Shown here in pieces: positions 1-9,326 of a stretch of 64,000 bases of DNA (position 1 is its first letter; every line of letters begins with the position of its first letter). The notes beneath the pieces were generated by a model, which ran no database searches, was not told the DNA's origin, and saw only the letters and a program-made list of their open reading frames with translations. Made by a program: the position numbers and the translations under genes. Origin of the DNA: an uncultured Clostridia bacterium (GTDB lineage: Bacteria > Bacillota > Clostridia > Christensenellales > CAG-314); assembly GCA_947570215.1 (NCBI GenBank), contig CANOTO010000003.1, positions 62,001-126,000 of the forward strand. The letters are read 5' to 3'.

Positions 1-543
1 TTCACGCTGAATATATTGCGTGAAATTCGTGTAATCATATTTACTGCCCGCAACGTCTGTCGCACTCTTTATATATAAGGTTCCTTCCGTATTCGAATCA
101 TATAATTGAGAAGAATTACCAAAAGTAGTAGCACTACTCGATAAAATTATCGTGTAGTAATTGGAGAAATAAATATAATTGCTGTTAGACTTATTCTGTA
201 TGGTTTTAGAATACGTTCCACCGGCAATTATCCAAAGCATAGAATCGTCAACAGGTGTAGCACTCGTATCTATTTTCCCGTCAACAATGGTAACTTCCTT
301 AACCTTTATAGTTGTTGAATTATACGCATATAAGGCATATGTCTTACCACCATACATACCAACCAACAAAGATGGCGACTCGGAAACTTTAATATGGCTT
401 TCGTCAGAAGCTTTATATTCATACTCCGCTGCCGCTTGCGCGGGAACAAGTCCCCCTCCCACAACAAAGGAAGCGACAAGCAATGCCGACAAGCAAACCG
501 CAGCCAATAGCGTTGTTAGCAACAGTTTTCTGTTTTTTGCCAT
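1..543 (-). CDS. Exported protein, partial (C-terminus beyond window)
   Basis: The minus-strand frame is open from an ATG at 543 to the window edge (181 codons, no stop), so only the N-terminal part is present. The start is supported by an AAGGGGG ribosome binding site about 9 bases upstream. The protein begins with a classical Sec signal peptide: MAKNRK, a long hydrophobic stretch, and a likely cleavage site after the A-Q-A of VPAQA near residue 36. The mature part is rich in Ser, Thr, Tyr and Gly and resembles a beta-rich extracellular domain. No lipobox cysteine or catalytic motif is visible. It is separated from the large lipoprotein gene to its right by about 590 bases that include a terminator, so it is probably its own transcription unit. 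I do not recognise the family. Confidence 0.7.
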   Translation of the reverse strand, partial: MAKNRKLLLTTLLAAVCLSALLVASFVVGGGLVPAQAAAEYEYKASDESHIKVSESPSLLVGMYGGKTYALYAYNSTTIKVKEVTIVDGKIDTSATPVDDSMLWIIAGGTYSKTIQNKSNSNYIYFSNYYTIILSSSATTFGNSSQLYDSNTEGTLYIKSATDVAGSKYDYTNFTQYIQRE

Positions 544-985
544 ATAATTTTCCCCCTTAATACAAATCTCTCTCGTTGTTAGATATTAGCTTGATAGTAA
601 CTTATATCGTCGCAAATAATACTTCCGCCAAACAATCAATTGTAAGCGTGATACGACGCAATTAAACAAAGTTGAATTCCGTTAAAACCGATTAGTTGCT
701 TGATTATAACGGAACACGATTGCGCAGCTGTCGCACAAACTTATCCGCGCGCTTCGTCCATGATTCCGCAATGCTGCGAATAAAATAAAAATACGCTTGT
801 CAAACGGCTGATAGATAGCCATTTCTACAAAGCGTACTGTGATATAAAACAGCAATGCGGGTACAAATATGCCCCCGTTGTCTATTACTATATTAAGTTA
901 ATGGCTAAATATATTGTAATTTTACTATAATAAACACTCACATGTCAAATATTTGATAAACTTTTTACTTGAAAATTTATTTTTG
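544..985. other. Intergenic region, probable promoter and leader of the gene starting at 543
   Basis: No convincing gene is seen. On the minus strand the stretch is the upstream region of the partial exported-protein gene and contains a TATAAT-like box near 710 and a GGCT...AGCC hairpin around 805-820 followed by a T-rich run, which could be a second terminator or a leader structure. A 43-codon frame starting near 822 on the minus strand lacks a ribosome binding site and is probably not a gene. Confidence 0.4.
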
Positions 986-1021
986 CGTAAAAATACGCTT
1001 CGAAACGAAAGTTTCGAAGCG
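986..1021 (-). terminator. Intrinsic terminator of the 24-kb surface operon
   Basis: A perfect 11-base-pair stem (996-1006 with 1011-1021) with a GAAA loop is followed on the minus strand by a T-rich run. It lies about 115 bases past the stop codon at 1135 and is the first strong terminator met downstream of the subtilase-Opp-lipoprotein gene series. Confidence 0.75.
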
Positions 1022-1134
1022 CTGTTAAATTGCAACAAATATTGTAAGCGAAATGTTTTACCGAATTTTTCCCTACCGTTTAGACGACGCACCGAAGTTT
1101 AGACGTCATTGGAGGCCGTATCCGCTCGAAATAA

Positions 1135-4100
1135 TTACAGTTTGTCGGGCCAATCGGCGGCTACGTTGTTGAAATCGAAGAAACGGTATTTGATTGCATA
1201 GGTATTGCCGTCTTGATCGTGCGCGATAAGCGTTATACTTTGTTCCAAAGCCATCTTGGTTATTTCGCCCGTTGTCGAGTCCTTGTCGTATGCGACCTGT
1301 ACGCGCAAAGCGTCGTAGGTCAACTTACTGCCGTCTACCGCAAACTGACCGATAAAGGACGACTGACGCAGAATGGCTTGCGTTGCCGCGCCCATATCCG
1401 TATACTCGTAAATCACCCCGCGATAATCGCGCACGTCGCCGCTTACTTCCTTAAACTTAGTTACGTCAAGATTCTTGTAGGTGGCAAATGGTAAAGTGTC
1501 AAATTCCACTCCGCCCTGCGTTGTGCTTCCTTTCTGCGTAACGGTGGTAAGCGCGCCGTTAAGCTTGCTGCCCTGTACGGAGAACTCGTACGTCCAACTT
1601 GTTACCACGTCCTTAGCGTTGGTAGATTGTCCGTCCGCTTTGTATATGATAAAGCGGAACTTACCCTTGTTGTTGGGCTGATAGTAACGGAAGCTCAACC
1701 AGCATTTGTAATCTGCAAGGGCGGCTAACGTCTTGTCGTCAAAAATATCCGTTACGTCGTTAAGTCCCTTGATTATGTAGTAATAGGAAGTGGCTTGCGA
1801 CGATGCGTCGAAGTTGAAAGACTGTGAAAAGTCAATGGCTTCGAACAGACTTGTTGCGTAGTGCTTGCCCGTATTGCATGTATAGGTGAATACTGCGGCA
1901 ATACTGTCGCGCGTAGGATTGTCCGCGCTATTATTTCCCTTGGCTACAACTGATACTTGGTAAGTACGTCCGCTAAGCAGTTTTTGCGCAGACAGGTCGA
2001 GCGTTACTGCGGTTGTATCGACGACTATCGCTTGCACGTTACCGTTTACTTTGCCGCCGAGCAGCTCTTGCATTGTAATCGAATAGCCTTGGTTTGCAAC
2101 TCCGCTTATAGAAACGACGGAACCGTTAACGCTAAGCTCGGGCGTTTGCTCGCGTCCGTACTTGTGTAATTCGACATATTTGTAATCGGACGGAACGGCG
2201 TTGTTATGCGTTGCGTCGCCGAGAGCCGTAAGCGTTGCGTAGTAGGACACGGTAGCTTCTCCGTTAAGCAACGGAGACGACGCGTCGGCAATTTTCTGCC
2301 CGTTTGTAACGGCTATGGGGTCGTCTACAAGCTCGTAAACTTCCTTGCCGTCTACCGTCTTTTTACTGTACAGACGAAGTTCGTAACCGACTGCGCCGGC
2401 AACTTCGTCGAAACGAATGCAATTGTTATCGTCTATCTCAAAGTTATAGTACGCGACAAGGTAATCCTTTACAGAGTCGGGACGGGTCGCGTCGGGAGTT
2501 CCCGCGCCTGCCGGAAGCGTCAACGACGTAGAACCGATACTGGTAAAGTTTGCGTTGCCGCTGAACGGCTTGTCGTGAGAGCCGAACGTACCCTTGACGT
2601 GAATCACACCGGAGTAGTAAATATTGGACAGCTTGGGAGCGTCGGACGAGCCGCCGAGCGTTACCGCTACGTAGTCGAGTTGAACAGTCCAACGGTAGCC
2701 TTGAGTAAACTTGGTGCTTGCATCGGCTTCCAAGAATTGTTCCGAGCCGCTAAAACGCGCAATAACCTCGGACAGCTCGGACATAAAGTCCGCTTTACCG
2801 TAGTACTTGCCGTCCTTGCCTTCGTAGAACCAATCTGCATCGAGTAAACTGTTAATAGGCATTATCCACGACAGCCAAGAGTTGAGTTTTTCTATGTCGT
2901 CTTCGAATTTAGGATCGACGTCGTAGGTGGCGCGCGTATTGCTTAGACTGCTTAAATAGCTTATCTTGGGCAACCCGTCTTGGAAAAACGCGTAGTGATC
3001 GCCCATTATCCACGTAAGCGAATCGGTATATTTGTAGGTATCGGAGTTTTTGCCGTACACTCCGCCAAGCTCATCGGTATCGTCGTAAGCGAATTGGTCG
3101 GTGTAGGTATAGTTGCTGCCGGTATTTACAAGAGCGTTTGCCAATTTTTCCGTGGAACCGTTAGCCTTAGCTTCGCCGGGAGCTATAAACATAGCCGACA
3201 CGCTTGCCGGGATAGTTACCGTTTCCGCAGCGGAATTGTAATCGATAAGCAGTTCGCGAACAAAGTATTCCGTCCAACCGCTGCCATAAAGCATATCGCT
3301 GCCGGCAAGAATACGAACAAGCTTGCCGTTATTGAGATACAGTCTGATATACGAATAGGTTTCGATTTGACCGTCATCGGGATATGCGAAGTCGGCGTTG
3401 CCGAACAAAGCTTTACCGATATTCGTCATTATATCCGTATCGCCGCCGATTTCGAAATAGTGATTGGCTGCGTTAAATGTAAACTCGGCGCCGTCCAAAT
3501 AGCCCGCCAACGGCGCAGGCATAACGAAATTATAGCCCACGTTTGCAGTGCCTTCCGGCGGAAGACCAAGCAAATATTGGTTGTAATAGTAGTTAGTCTT
3601 GTAGTCGTACTTGCTGCACCACAACGTGTAACCTATGTTGCCGTCGGGGAAAGCATAGTAGAAAGTATTCGTCGCTTCGTCGTACTTATAAAAAGCGTTT
3701 ACGTTACCCGAAGAACGGTGTTCCGTAGCGGTACCGAATACGCCGTTGTTATTGAGCGTTGCTGTGAAGGAGCTTACCGTTCCGTAATAGTTGCTTATTT
3801 CGGTGTAGAATGCCTTGAAATTGGCGTTTATAAGCGCGGCGAGAGCGTTTATAAGATCGGTTTGAGTATACGCCTTGGCATCCCAAGTAACATTGGGACG
3901 GTTGGGATCGTTTTTGTCGATCTCGGGATATACGCCGCTGGGACGGTCTTGATCCTGAATAAAGTCGTCTTCGGAAGGCAGCGTAGTTTCGCCGACCTTG
4001 CTAAGATCTATCTTGTGCGTATAGTAGAAGTAAGTTACCGCTTGCCCTACTCCGCCGATGCTCGTCATACGCGTTGCGGTGGATTCCGCCTCGATACCGG

Positions 4101-5454
4101 TAAGCGTTCCGCTTGCGTTGAATACCAGTGCGAACGAGCTGTAATGAGAATTGTACGTTGACGGGTCTCCCGAGCAATTGCCGAGTATGGCGTTGCCGAT
4201 TTCGTCTACGTAGTCGTCCTGAACGTACCATTTACCGTCGTACGGATAAAAATAGTTGGGATTGAGCGCAGCTAACTTGCCGGCATAAATCATATAGAAG
4301 TATTCTTCCAAATTGCCGCTTTTAAGCGCTTGGTAGGAATACTTGCCTTCTGCTATACCGTCGTTGCACACAAAATTGCCTTGCTGATCTTCCGCATACA
4401 TAGCGTAAGTGCCGTCGGGACGGCGGAAACAATATTGACGAGCGTAGACGTAGTTGCCGTTAACCTTGATAAAGTTGCCGTCGTCATCCATTAAAGGCGC
4501 GATGCAAAGCAAATCGTTATTGGCAAACTTGTAGTCGCTTACGCCCATATAGTAAGTATGAAACGTGCCTTCGTTATCCTGAACCTGAATCTGCATCAGG
4601 TACTTTGCCGAAAAATTAGAGTAGGACTTGCCTTGCAGGTAACCGCGCAGCTCCGTCGCCTGCTCGGGCGTGATTGATTGGTTGACCTTCCACTTAGCGT
4701 ACAGCGTGCAGTCGTCCGAGGGAGTAAACGGGAAGGTTACGCGGTCGCCTTGGAATACGGAATTGGTATACCAACCGTCGAAGTTGGCGTTGGTTTTCGT
4801 TACAACGGGTTCTTCCGTTATTTGTCCGCCTTCAATAGGTACTACTTGGTCTTGGATTTCCGGCTTGCCGCCGTTGGTTTGGAAACTAACGGTAAACGTG
4901 CCGTTGGTTTCGTCTTTCCACTTGGCGTACAGAGTTATATCTTCAGTTACCGTGTAGGGGAAAGCGATTTTGCCCGTTTCACACTTCGAATCCGTATACC
5001 AACCGATGAAAGTGTTGCCCGCCTTGGTTGTTTTGGGAGATTCGGCAATCGAAGCGGTAAGCATATCCGCAATAGGAGTGCCGCCGTTGGTTTGGAACTT
5101 GACGGTGTGCTTTTCGCCGTCGGGGTTTGGATTATCGCCGTCTACAACCCATTTGGCATACCAAACGGTATTCTCGGTAAGTATGCAGGGGTAACCGACT
5201 CTGCTTGTGTCGGACAAATCTTCGGATTCGTGCCAAGACACAAACTTATGCCCGGTCCATTCCGGCGGAACGGGAGCGTCCTTACGCGTAGCAAAGCCGT
5301 TTGTCATAACGGGCTCCATATCGATGCCTGCGGCAACTGCTTCGTCGCCGAGAACAAATACTAATTTATATTTGGTTTCTTTACAGGCGGCAAGCGTTAA
5401 CGCCGTTACCATTATTATCGCGAGTACTATCGCTATAATCAGTCTCTTCTTCAT
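1135..5454 (-). CDS. Giant InlB-repeat lipoprotein (1439 aa)
   Basis: The N-terminus is a lipoprotein signal peptide with lipobox LAAC (acylated Cys24), so the protein should be anchored to the outer face of the membrane. Residues about 30-260 hold three Listeria-Bacteroides (InlB B-type) repeats, each ending in a W-Y-A-K-W or L-Y-A-K-W motif and containing F-x-G-W-Y. The remaining ~1180 residues are Tyr/Asn/Asp-rich beta-type sequence with recurring modules of about 200-250 residues that open with short helices (for example near residue 261, SITPEQATELRGYL) and resemble the modules of the upstream 811-residue lipoprotein. No catalytic motif is visible. An AGGAG ribosome binding site precedes the ATG. 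The gene lies 15 bases after its upstream neighbour and is the last of a long same-strand series that includes an oligopeptide importer, so a role in binding extracellular polymers or peptides is plausible but inferred. Confidence 0.85.
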   Translation of the reverse strand: MKKRLIIAIVLAIIMVTALTLAACKETKYKLVFVLGDEAVAAGIDMEPVMTNGFATRKDAPVPPEWTGHKFVSWHESEDLSDTSRVGYPCILTENTVWYAKWVVDGDNPNPDGEKHTVKFQTNGGTPIADMLTASIAESPKTTKAGNTFIGWYTDSKCETGKIAFPYTVTEDITLYAKWKDETNGTFTVSFQTNGGKPEIQDQVVPIEGGQITEEPVVTKTNANFDGWYTNSVFQGDRVTFPFTPSDDCTLYAKWKVNQSITPEQATELRGYLQGKSYSNFSAKYLMQIQVQDNEGTFHTYYMGVSDYKFANNDLLCIAPLMDDDGNFIKVNGNYVYARQYCFRRPDGTYAMYAEDQQGNFVCNDGIAEGKYSYQALKSGNLEEYFYMIYAGKLAALNPNYFYPYDGKWYVQDDYVDEIGNAILGNCSGDPSTYNSHYSSFALVFNASGTLTGIEAESTATRMTSIGGVGQAVTYFYYTHKIDLSKVGETTLPSEDDFIQDQDRPSGVYPEIDKNDPNRPNVTWDAKAYTQTDLINALAALINANFKAFYTEISNYYGTVSSFTATLNNNGVFGTATEHRSSGNVNAFYKYDEATNTFYYAFPDGNIGYTLWCSKYDYKTNYYYNQYLLGLPPEGTANVGYNFVMPAPLAGYLDGAEFTFNAANHYFEIGGDTDIMTNIGKALFGNADFAYPDDGQIETYSYIRLYLNNGKLVRILAGSDMLYGSGWTEYFVRELLIDYNSAAETVTIPASVSAMFIAPGEAKANGSTEKLANALVNTGSNYTYTDQFAYDDTDELGGVYGKNSDTYKYTDSLTWIMGDHYAFFQDGLPKISYLSSLSNTRATYDVDPKFEDDIEKLNSWLSWIMPINSLLDADWFYEGKDGKYYGKADFMSELSEVIARFSGSEQFLEADASTKFTQGYRWTVQLDYVAVTLGGSSDAPKLSNIYYSGVIHVKGTFGSHDKPFSGNANFTSIGSTSLTLPAGAGTPDATRPDSVKDYLVAYYNFEIDDNNCIRFDEVAGAVGYELRLYSKKTVDGKEVYELVDDPIAVTNGQKIADASSPLLNGEATVSYYATLTALGDATHNNAVPSDYKYVELHKYGREQTPELSVNGSVVSISGVANQGYSITMQELLGGKVNGNVQAIVVDTTAVTLDLSAQKLLSGRTYQVSVVAKGNNSADNPTRDSIAAVFTYTCNTGKHYATSLFEAIDFSQSFNFDASSQATSYYYIIKGLNDVTDIFDDKTLAALADYKCWLSFRYYQPNNKGKFRFIIYKADGQSTNAKDVVTSWTYEFSVQGSKLNGALTTVTQKGSTTQGGVEFDTLPFATYKNLDVTKFKEVSGDVRDYRGVIYEYTDMGAATQAILRQSSFIGQFAVDGSKLTYDALRVQVAYDKDSTTGEITKMALEQSITLIAHDQDGNTYAIKYRFFDFNNVAADWPDKL

Positions 5455-5469
5455 GTTCTACTCCTATTT

Positions 5470-7905
5470 CTAATCGGCGGGCTGCGTCGATTCAAAGCTA
5501 TAAGTTGCGGTTATGGAAATCTCATTGGCGTAAACCGTTATGTAAGCTATACTGCCGTCTTCGTTCAAACCGAAGCCGATACCGGTAAAGCCGCCGAATT
5601 TATCCGCTTCGTCGGTTACGCCTTCGTCGTAAATATCCTTGTAGTTGCTGTAAAACGGAACTATTGAGATAATCTGTTCGTGAGTAAGCCCCACATAATA
5701 CTCGCTATGCAACGCATCGTATTGTATTGCTTGCTTTGCCAATTCGGACAAATCGAAGTTTATAAACAACAAGCGCAAGTCTTCTACCAATACGCGATCA
5801 TCTCCTTTGACCTGATACCATTTACCATCGACTGCATTTAATTCGTATTCGGTGGTTTCCGTTTTGTTGGGAATATTGGTGGTTTCCACAAGCGTTGCGT
5901 GATTTCCGTTATAATCGTATACGTCGCCGAACGAATCGGTAATTGTCACTTTGTTATATACATCGTTTACAAGCGCGCCGTTTATTGCCGTTTGCTGCTG
6001 TTGGGTTAAATTATGCAAATTACGGTCGGTGGGCAACGTTACTACGGCGGAATCGAAATCGGAATAACTCAAAACATGAGTTTCATACGTGCGAGCGGCA
6101 TCATCGCGTATTATTATCGCCAGCTTTGTAATGTTGCTATCGCCGTCAAGCGTAAAGTAGCAGGAAATAAGCGAATAACTGCGCGGCTTAAAGCCTTCTA
6201 CGTTAGCGTTTGCCTGACTTCCGTCGATATCCAACGCCTTATTGAGCTTTGCGTACGCTTCGGCAAGCTTATCCTGCTTTACTGCGTACCTACCGTCGAA
6301 TTTCGCAAACAAATCCGATGTCAAACCCAACGATCCAACCGAATAAAAATGCGTTGCTATCTCGTTCGCCGTTGTAGTCGTTTGATTCGAATACAGTTTT
6401 TTGTAATAAGTGTAGTCCTTATCGTTAGCCATCTGATAGAACCACGCTTCCCTGTCAACATCATGACTGTAATACCTGTTGAGACCATAGATTGTCGGCG
6501 TCTCTATATATGCTACCAAACCATTGATTGTTTGGGCATAATTACACACATAAACAAGCTTACCGGTTTCCCACTTAGAGTTGATACTTTCGTAATTTTT
6601 TGCAAAAGCGTTAGTAATGTTGGCTTGCTCGTCGGCTGTTAAATCCGTCGAATCGCCCGTAACGTAATGTTCGTTGGTATTAAGTTCGTAATCGACGGCT
6701 TCGGGAACGGTTATGGAAACGTTATCGAAATCGCTCCACTCGTAGGTTACGGTGTATTCGAAATCTTCGTATTCGGCATTGGGCATAGTATATTTGATTT
6801 GCAGACGCGTAATATAGCCGTCGGTAAGGGTAAGGCGCATATCGGTATACAAAACATTCTCCAATTTGCCGAATATCTGTTCGCAATAGCCGTCTAAATT
6901 GTTTCTTACGCGGAACGTATTTTCGTCGAGTTTTTCAAAATAACCGTCGGCAGCGTCCCACGCGTATTCGTTTAGCTGGAACGCGTGGGGAAGATATCCT
7001 TCAAGCTGGCCCACAAGTGCGATTCCGTAATAACGGTATCCCCACACTCCTTCGCGATACTCGAACGTATGCTTAAAATGAGTGTCGTCTTCCTGCCAGT
7101 AGTATTGAACTTCGCCTTCGTCGTAAACGGGGGTTTTGTTGCCGGTAACCGGGTCGATTTCGTAGTTGTTGTCTTCGTACGAGTAGTCGATATAGGCGGT
7201 TAAACCGTCGATTTTTTCTTTGCTTAGGTCAAATGCATACGTGTCGGGCGAGGACGTTTTATCGCCGCGTTCCGAACGGTAAACGAACGAGTAAGACGAG
7301 TACTCATTTGCGAAAGCTGCGTTTAACGCCTGCTGCTCGGCAGCGGTCAAAGCGTCGCCCAAGGTATAACGTACGGTAACGGTTTTACTGTAATCGACGT
7401 TGTCGCGCGTATACACAACCTTGTAAAGGCACACTCCTTCCTTAGAATCGTCGCCCGATTGCTTGGTAACTTTAAGCTCTGGATTAACCACGGGCGTTCC
7501 GTCGTAGGTTACGGTTACGCGTTCATTCCAGTTTATGTCCGTGCCCAATCTTACGGAAAAGTTATCCGCGGAAATAGTCACTTTGCCGTCCGTCACGGTA
7601 TCGGAAGTAAATGTTACCGCAATATCTACGCTGTAAGCAGTGCCGAATACTTCGACCGATACGGTATAAATACAAACGCCTGCTTTTGTCGGATTTCCGC
7701 TTTGCAGCTCCGCTTTAACTTGGAAGTCGTCGATTTTATCACCGTCCACGATAAGCGTGGCTGCGGCGGCGAAATCGGGAGCTTGCCCTACTTTTACCGT
7801 TATGTCTTGACAGATAAACTTGACGTCCTTTTCCTGCTTGCACGCGGTAAGCGCAAGCGAAGCAATCAGGACAAGAACAAGTATCGCAATCAGTTTTTTC
7901 TTCAT
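5470..7905 (-). CDS. Large lipoprotein with three tandem ~220-residue modules (811 aa)
   Basis: I place the start at 7905 (MKKKLIAILV), which has an AAGG ribosome binding site eight bases upstream. An in-frame ATG five codons earlier overlaps the previous stop but has no binding site. The signal peptide carries lipobox LTAC with Cys22. Two short Ig-like beta domains follow (about residues 25-180, with repeated K-x-G-V-C-x-Y motifs). Three tandem modules then start near residues 187, 419 and 632, each opening with L-T-x-x-(E/Q)-Q-x-x-(I/L)-N-x-A and continuing as Tyr/Asp-rich beta sequence. No enzyme signature is seen. It is 15 bases upstream of the 1439-residue lipoprotein gene and 11 bases downstream of a small membrane protein gene, in the same run as the Opp transporter. 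It is probably an extracellular ligand-binding protein; the ligand is unknown. Confidence 0.85.
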   Translation of the reverse strand: MKKKLIAILVLVLIASLALTACKQEKDVKFICQDITVKVGQAPDFAAAATLIVDGDKIDDFQVKAELQSGNPTKAGVCIYTVSVEVFGTAYSVDIAVTFTSDTVTDGKVTISADNFSVRLGTDINWNERVTVTYDGTPVVNPELKVTKQSGDDSKEGVCLYKVVYTRDNVDYSKTVTVRYTLGDALTAAEQQALNAAFANEYSSYSFVYRSERGDKTSSPDTYAFDLSKEKIDGLTAYIDYSYEDNNYEIDPVTGNKTPVYDEGEVQYYWQEDDTHFKHTFEYREGVWGYRYYGIALVGQLEGYLPHAFQLNEYAWDAADGYFEKLDENTFRVRNNLDGYCEQIFGKLENVLYTDMRLTLTDGYITRLQIKYTMPNAEYEDFEYTVTYEWSDFDNVSITVPEAVDYELNTNEHYVTGDSTDLTADEQANITNAFAKNYESINSKWETGKLVYVCNYAQTINGLVAYIETPTIYGLNRYYSHDVDREAWFYQMANDKDYTYYKKLYSNQTTTTANEIATHFYSVGSLGLTSDLFAKFDGRYAVKQDKLAEAYAKLNKALDIDGSQANANVEGFKPRSYSLISCYFTLDGDSNITKLAIIIRDDAARTYETHVLSYSDFDSAVVTLPTDRNLHNLTQQQQTAINGALVNDVYNKVTITDSFGDVYDYNGNHATLVETTNIPNKTETTEYELNAVDGKWYQVKGDDRVLVEDLRLLFINFDLSELAKQAIQYDALHSEYYVGLTHEQIISIVPFYSNYKDIYDEGVTDEADKFGGFTGIGFGLNEDGSIAYITVYANEISITATYSFESTQPAD

Positions 7906-7916
7906 TGTTGTTACCT

Positions 7917-8171
7917 TCATTTCATTATAAGATATAAAACAAGCGCTACGAAAGCAAATGCCACGACAAAAATAAGCAATATGGGCGCAAACACTTGATA
8001 TCCCGCGGAAATCATCGCGCGCTTTTCTTTGCGGGTAAGCTTGACGCGCTTTTTACGTTCTTCGGCGCGTTTCTCCGCTTCTTCCTGAGTTAAGCCTTCG
8101 AGCGCAGCCATAGAATATATCGTTTCGCCGTCGTCCTTGTAGACAACCTTGGTTTTAGGCTTTTTATTCAT
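7917..8171 (-). CDS. Small C-tail membrane protein (84 aa) in the opp operon
   Basis: The start chosen is the ATG at 8171 ([11 protein letters not shown]), which has a GGAAG ribosome binding site six bases upstream. An ATG seven codons earlier has none. With this start the gene overlaps the end of oppF by eight bases, a sign of translational coupling. The N-terminal ~60 residues are highly charged (Lys, Glu, Arg), with a likely helix ending in LTRKEKRAMISAGYQ. One transmembrane segment of about 22 hydrophobic residues closes the protein. The topology is probably N-in with a cytoplasmic basic domain. I do not recognise a family. Its place between oppF and two lipoprotein genes suggests a transporter- or membrane-associated accessory protein, but nothing in the sequence gives a function. 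Confidence 0.7.
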   Translation of the reverse strand: MNKKPKTKVVYKDDGETIYSMAALEGLTQEEAEKRAEERKKRVKLTRKEKRAMISAGYQVFAPILLIFVVAFAFVALVLYLIMK

Positions 8172-9246
8172 TATTGACTTCCGCCGCGGCAACGCCGCTT
8201 TCCGTTTGTTCGTCCGCCGATTCGTCGTCGTACAAATTACACGCTACAATGTGCCCCGGAGATACTTCGATATATCGCGGAGCGGCTGACGTACAGCGTT
8301 CGGTACAATGCTTGCAACGGGTGTGGAACTTACAGCCCTGCGGCGGATTGGCAGGACTGGGCAATTCTCCCTGAAGCTCTTCCGGATTGGATTTTTTATG
8401 CGGATTGGCAACGGGAACAGCCGAGAACAACGCCTTGGTGTAGGGGTGCATAGCATGATTGCATATATCGTCCGTAGTGCCCATTTCCACAATGTTACCG
8501 AGATACATTACGGCAATGGCATCGCTTATGTACTTGACGACGGACAGGTCGTGCGAAATAAACATATACGACATACCTTCTTCGCGCTGCAACCTTTTGA
8601 GAAGGTTTATTACCTGAGCTTGAATGGATACGTCCAACGCCGAAACCGGTTCGTCGCATATAACCAGCTTTGGTTTAACGGCAAGCGCTCGCGCAATACA
8701 TATACGTTGACGCTGCCCGCCGGAAAACTCGTGCGGATACCTGTCATAATAGTGCTCTTGCAGTCCGCACCGTTTCATTACGCTTACAACGTAGTCGCGA
8801 ACTTGGCTTTTTTCCACTATTTTGTGGGTGATAACGCCTTCGCTTATAATCTCTCCAACCGTCATACGAGGGGGAAGGGAAGAGTACGGGTCTTGAAACA
8901 CGTATTGCAGATGCGTACGCAAAGGTTGAAGCTCATTGCGTTTTAACTTGGCAAGCTCGTGAACGTTGCCTTCGTCGTCGGTGTACAATGCCGATCCTTC
9001 CGTGATATCGTAAAGACGCAATATCGTACGTCCGAGCGTCGTTTTGCCGCAACCCGACTCTCCGACGATTCCTATCGTTTTGCCGCGTTCGAGATTGAAA
9101 GACACGCCGTCTACCGCGCGCAAAAACGCTTTCGGCTTACCGAACATACTCTTGGCAACAGGAAAATACTGTTTTAGGTTGTTTACGCGTAAAATATAAT
9201 CCTTTTCGCCGTTCACTGTTAAGTTTTGTTTATTTTGGGAATCCAT
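8164..9246 (-). CDS. oppF: Oligopeptide ABC importer ATP-binding protein OppF
   Basis: A 360-residue ABC ATPase with all nucleotide-binding motifs: Walker [10 protein letters not shown] (62-70), Q-loop Gln118, signature FSGGQRQR (174-181) and Walker B LVICDEP (194-200), followed by a switch histidine in ISHDLSVV. The C-terminal oligo_HPY region carries the expected cysteine cluster ([14 protein letters not shown]), typical of peptide/nickel-family ATPases. It would form the ATPase heterodimer with OppD under the OppB/OppC membrane pair and drive peptide uptake. It is separated from oppD by 80 bases, the largest gap in the transporter cluster, with no terminator visible there. The normal length for OppF is about 310-350, so this copy is complete. 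Confidence 0.95.
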   Translation of the reverse strand: MDSQNKQNLTVNGEKDYILRVNNLKQYFPVAKSMFGKPKAFLRAVDGVSFNLERGKTIGIVGESGCGKTTLGRTILRLYDITEGSALYTDDEGNVHELAKLKRNELQPLRTHLQYVFQDPYSSLPPRMTVGEIISEGVITHKIVEKSQVRDYVVSVMKRCGLQEHYYDRYPHEFSGGQRQRICIARALAVKPKLVICDEPVSALDVSIQAQVINLLKRLQREEGMSYMFISHDLSVVKYISDAIAVMYLGNIVEMGTTDDICNHAMHPYTKALFSAVPVANPHKKSNPEELQGELPSPANPPQGCKFHTRCKHCTERCTSAAPRYIEVSPGHIVACNLYDDESADEQTESGVAAAEVNNE

Positions 9247-9326
9247 ATGTTCTCTCTTTCGATTGATTACGCGCGTTCGAAGCTATATATGATAACGCAG
9301 AAACGCCGCGAAATAATGCCGCTTTG

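Noticed and set aside
690..822. 43-codon minus-strand frame in the first intergenic region
   Set aside because: No ribosome binding site and its start is inside a hairpin; composition is not clearly coding.
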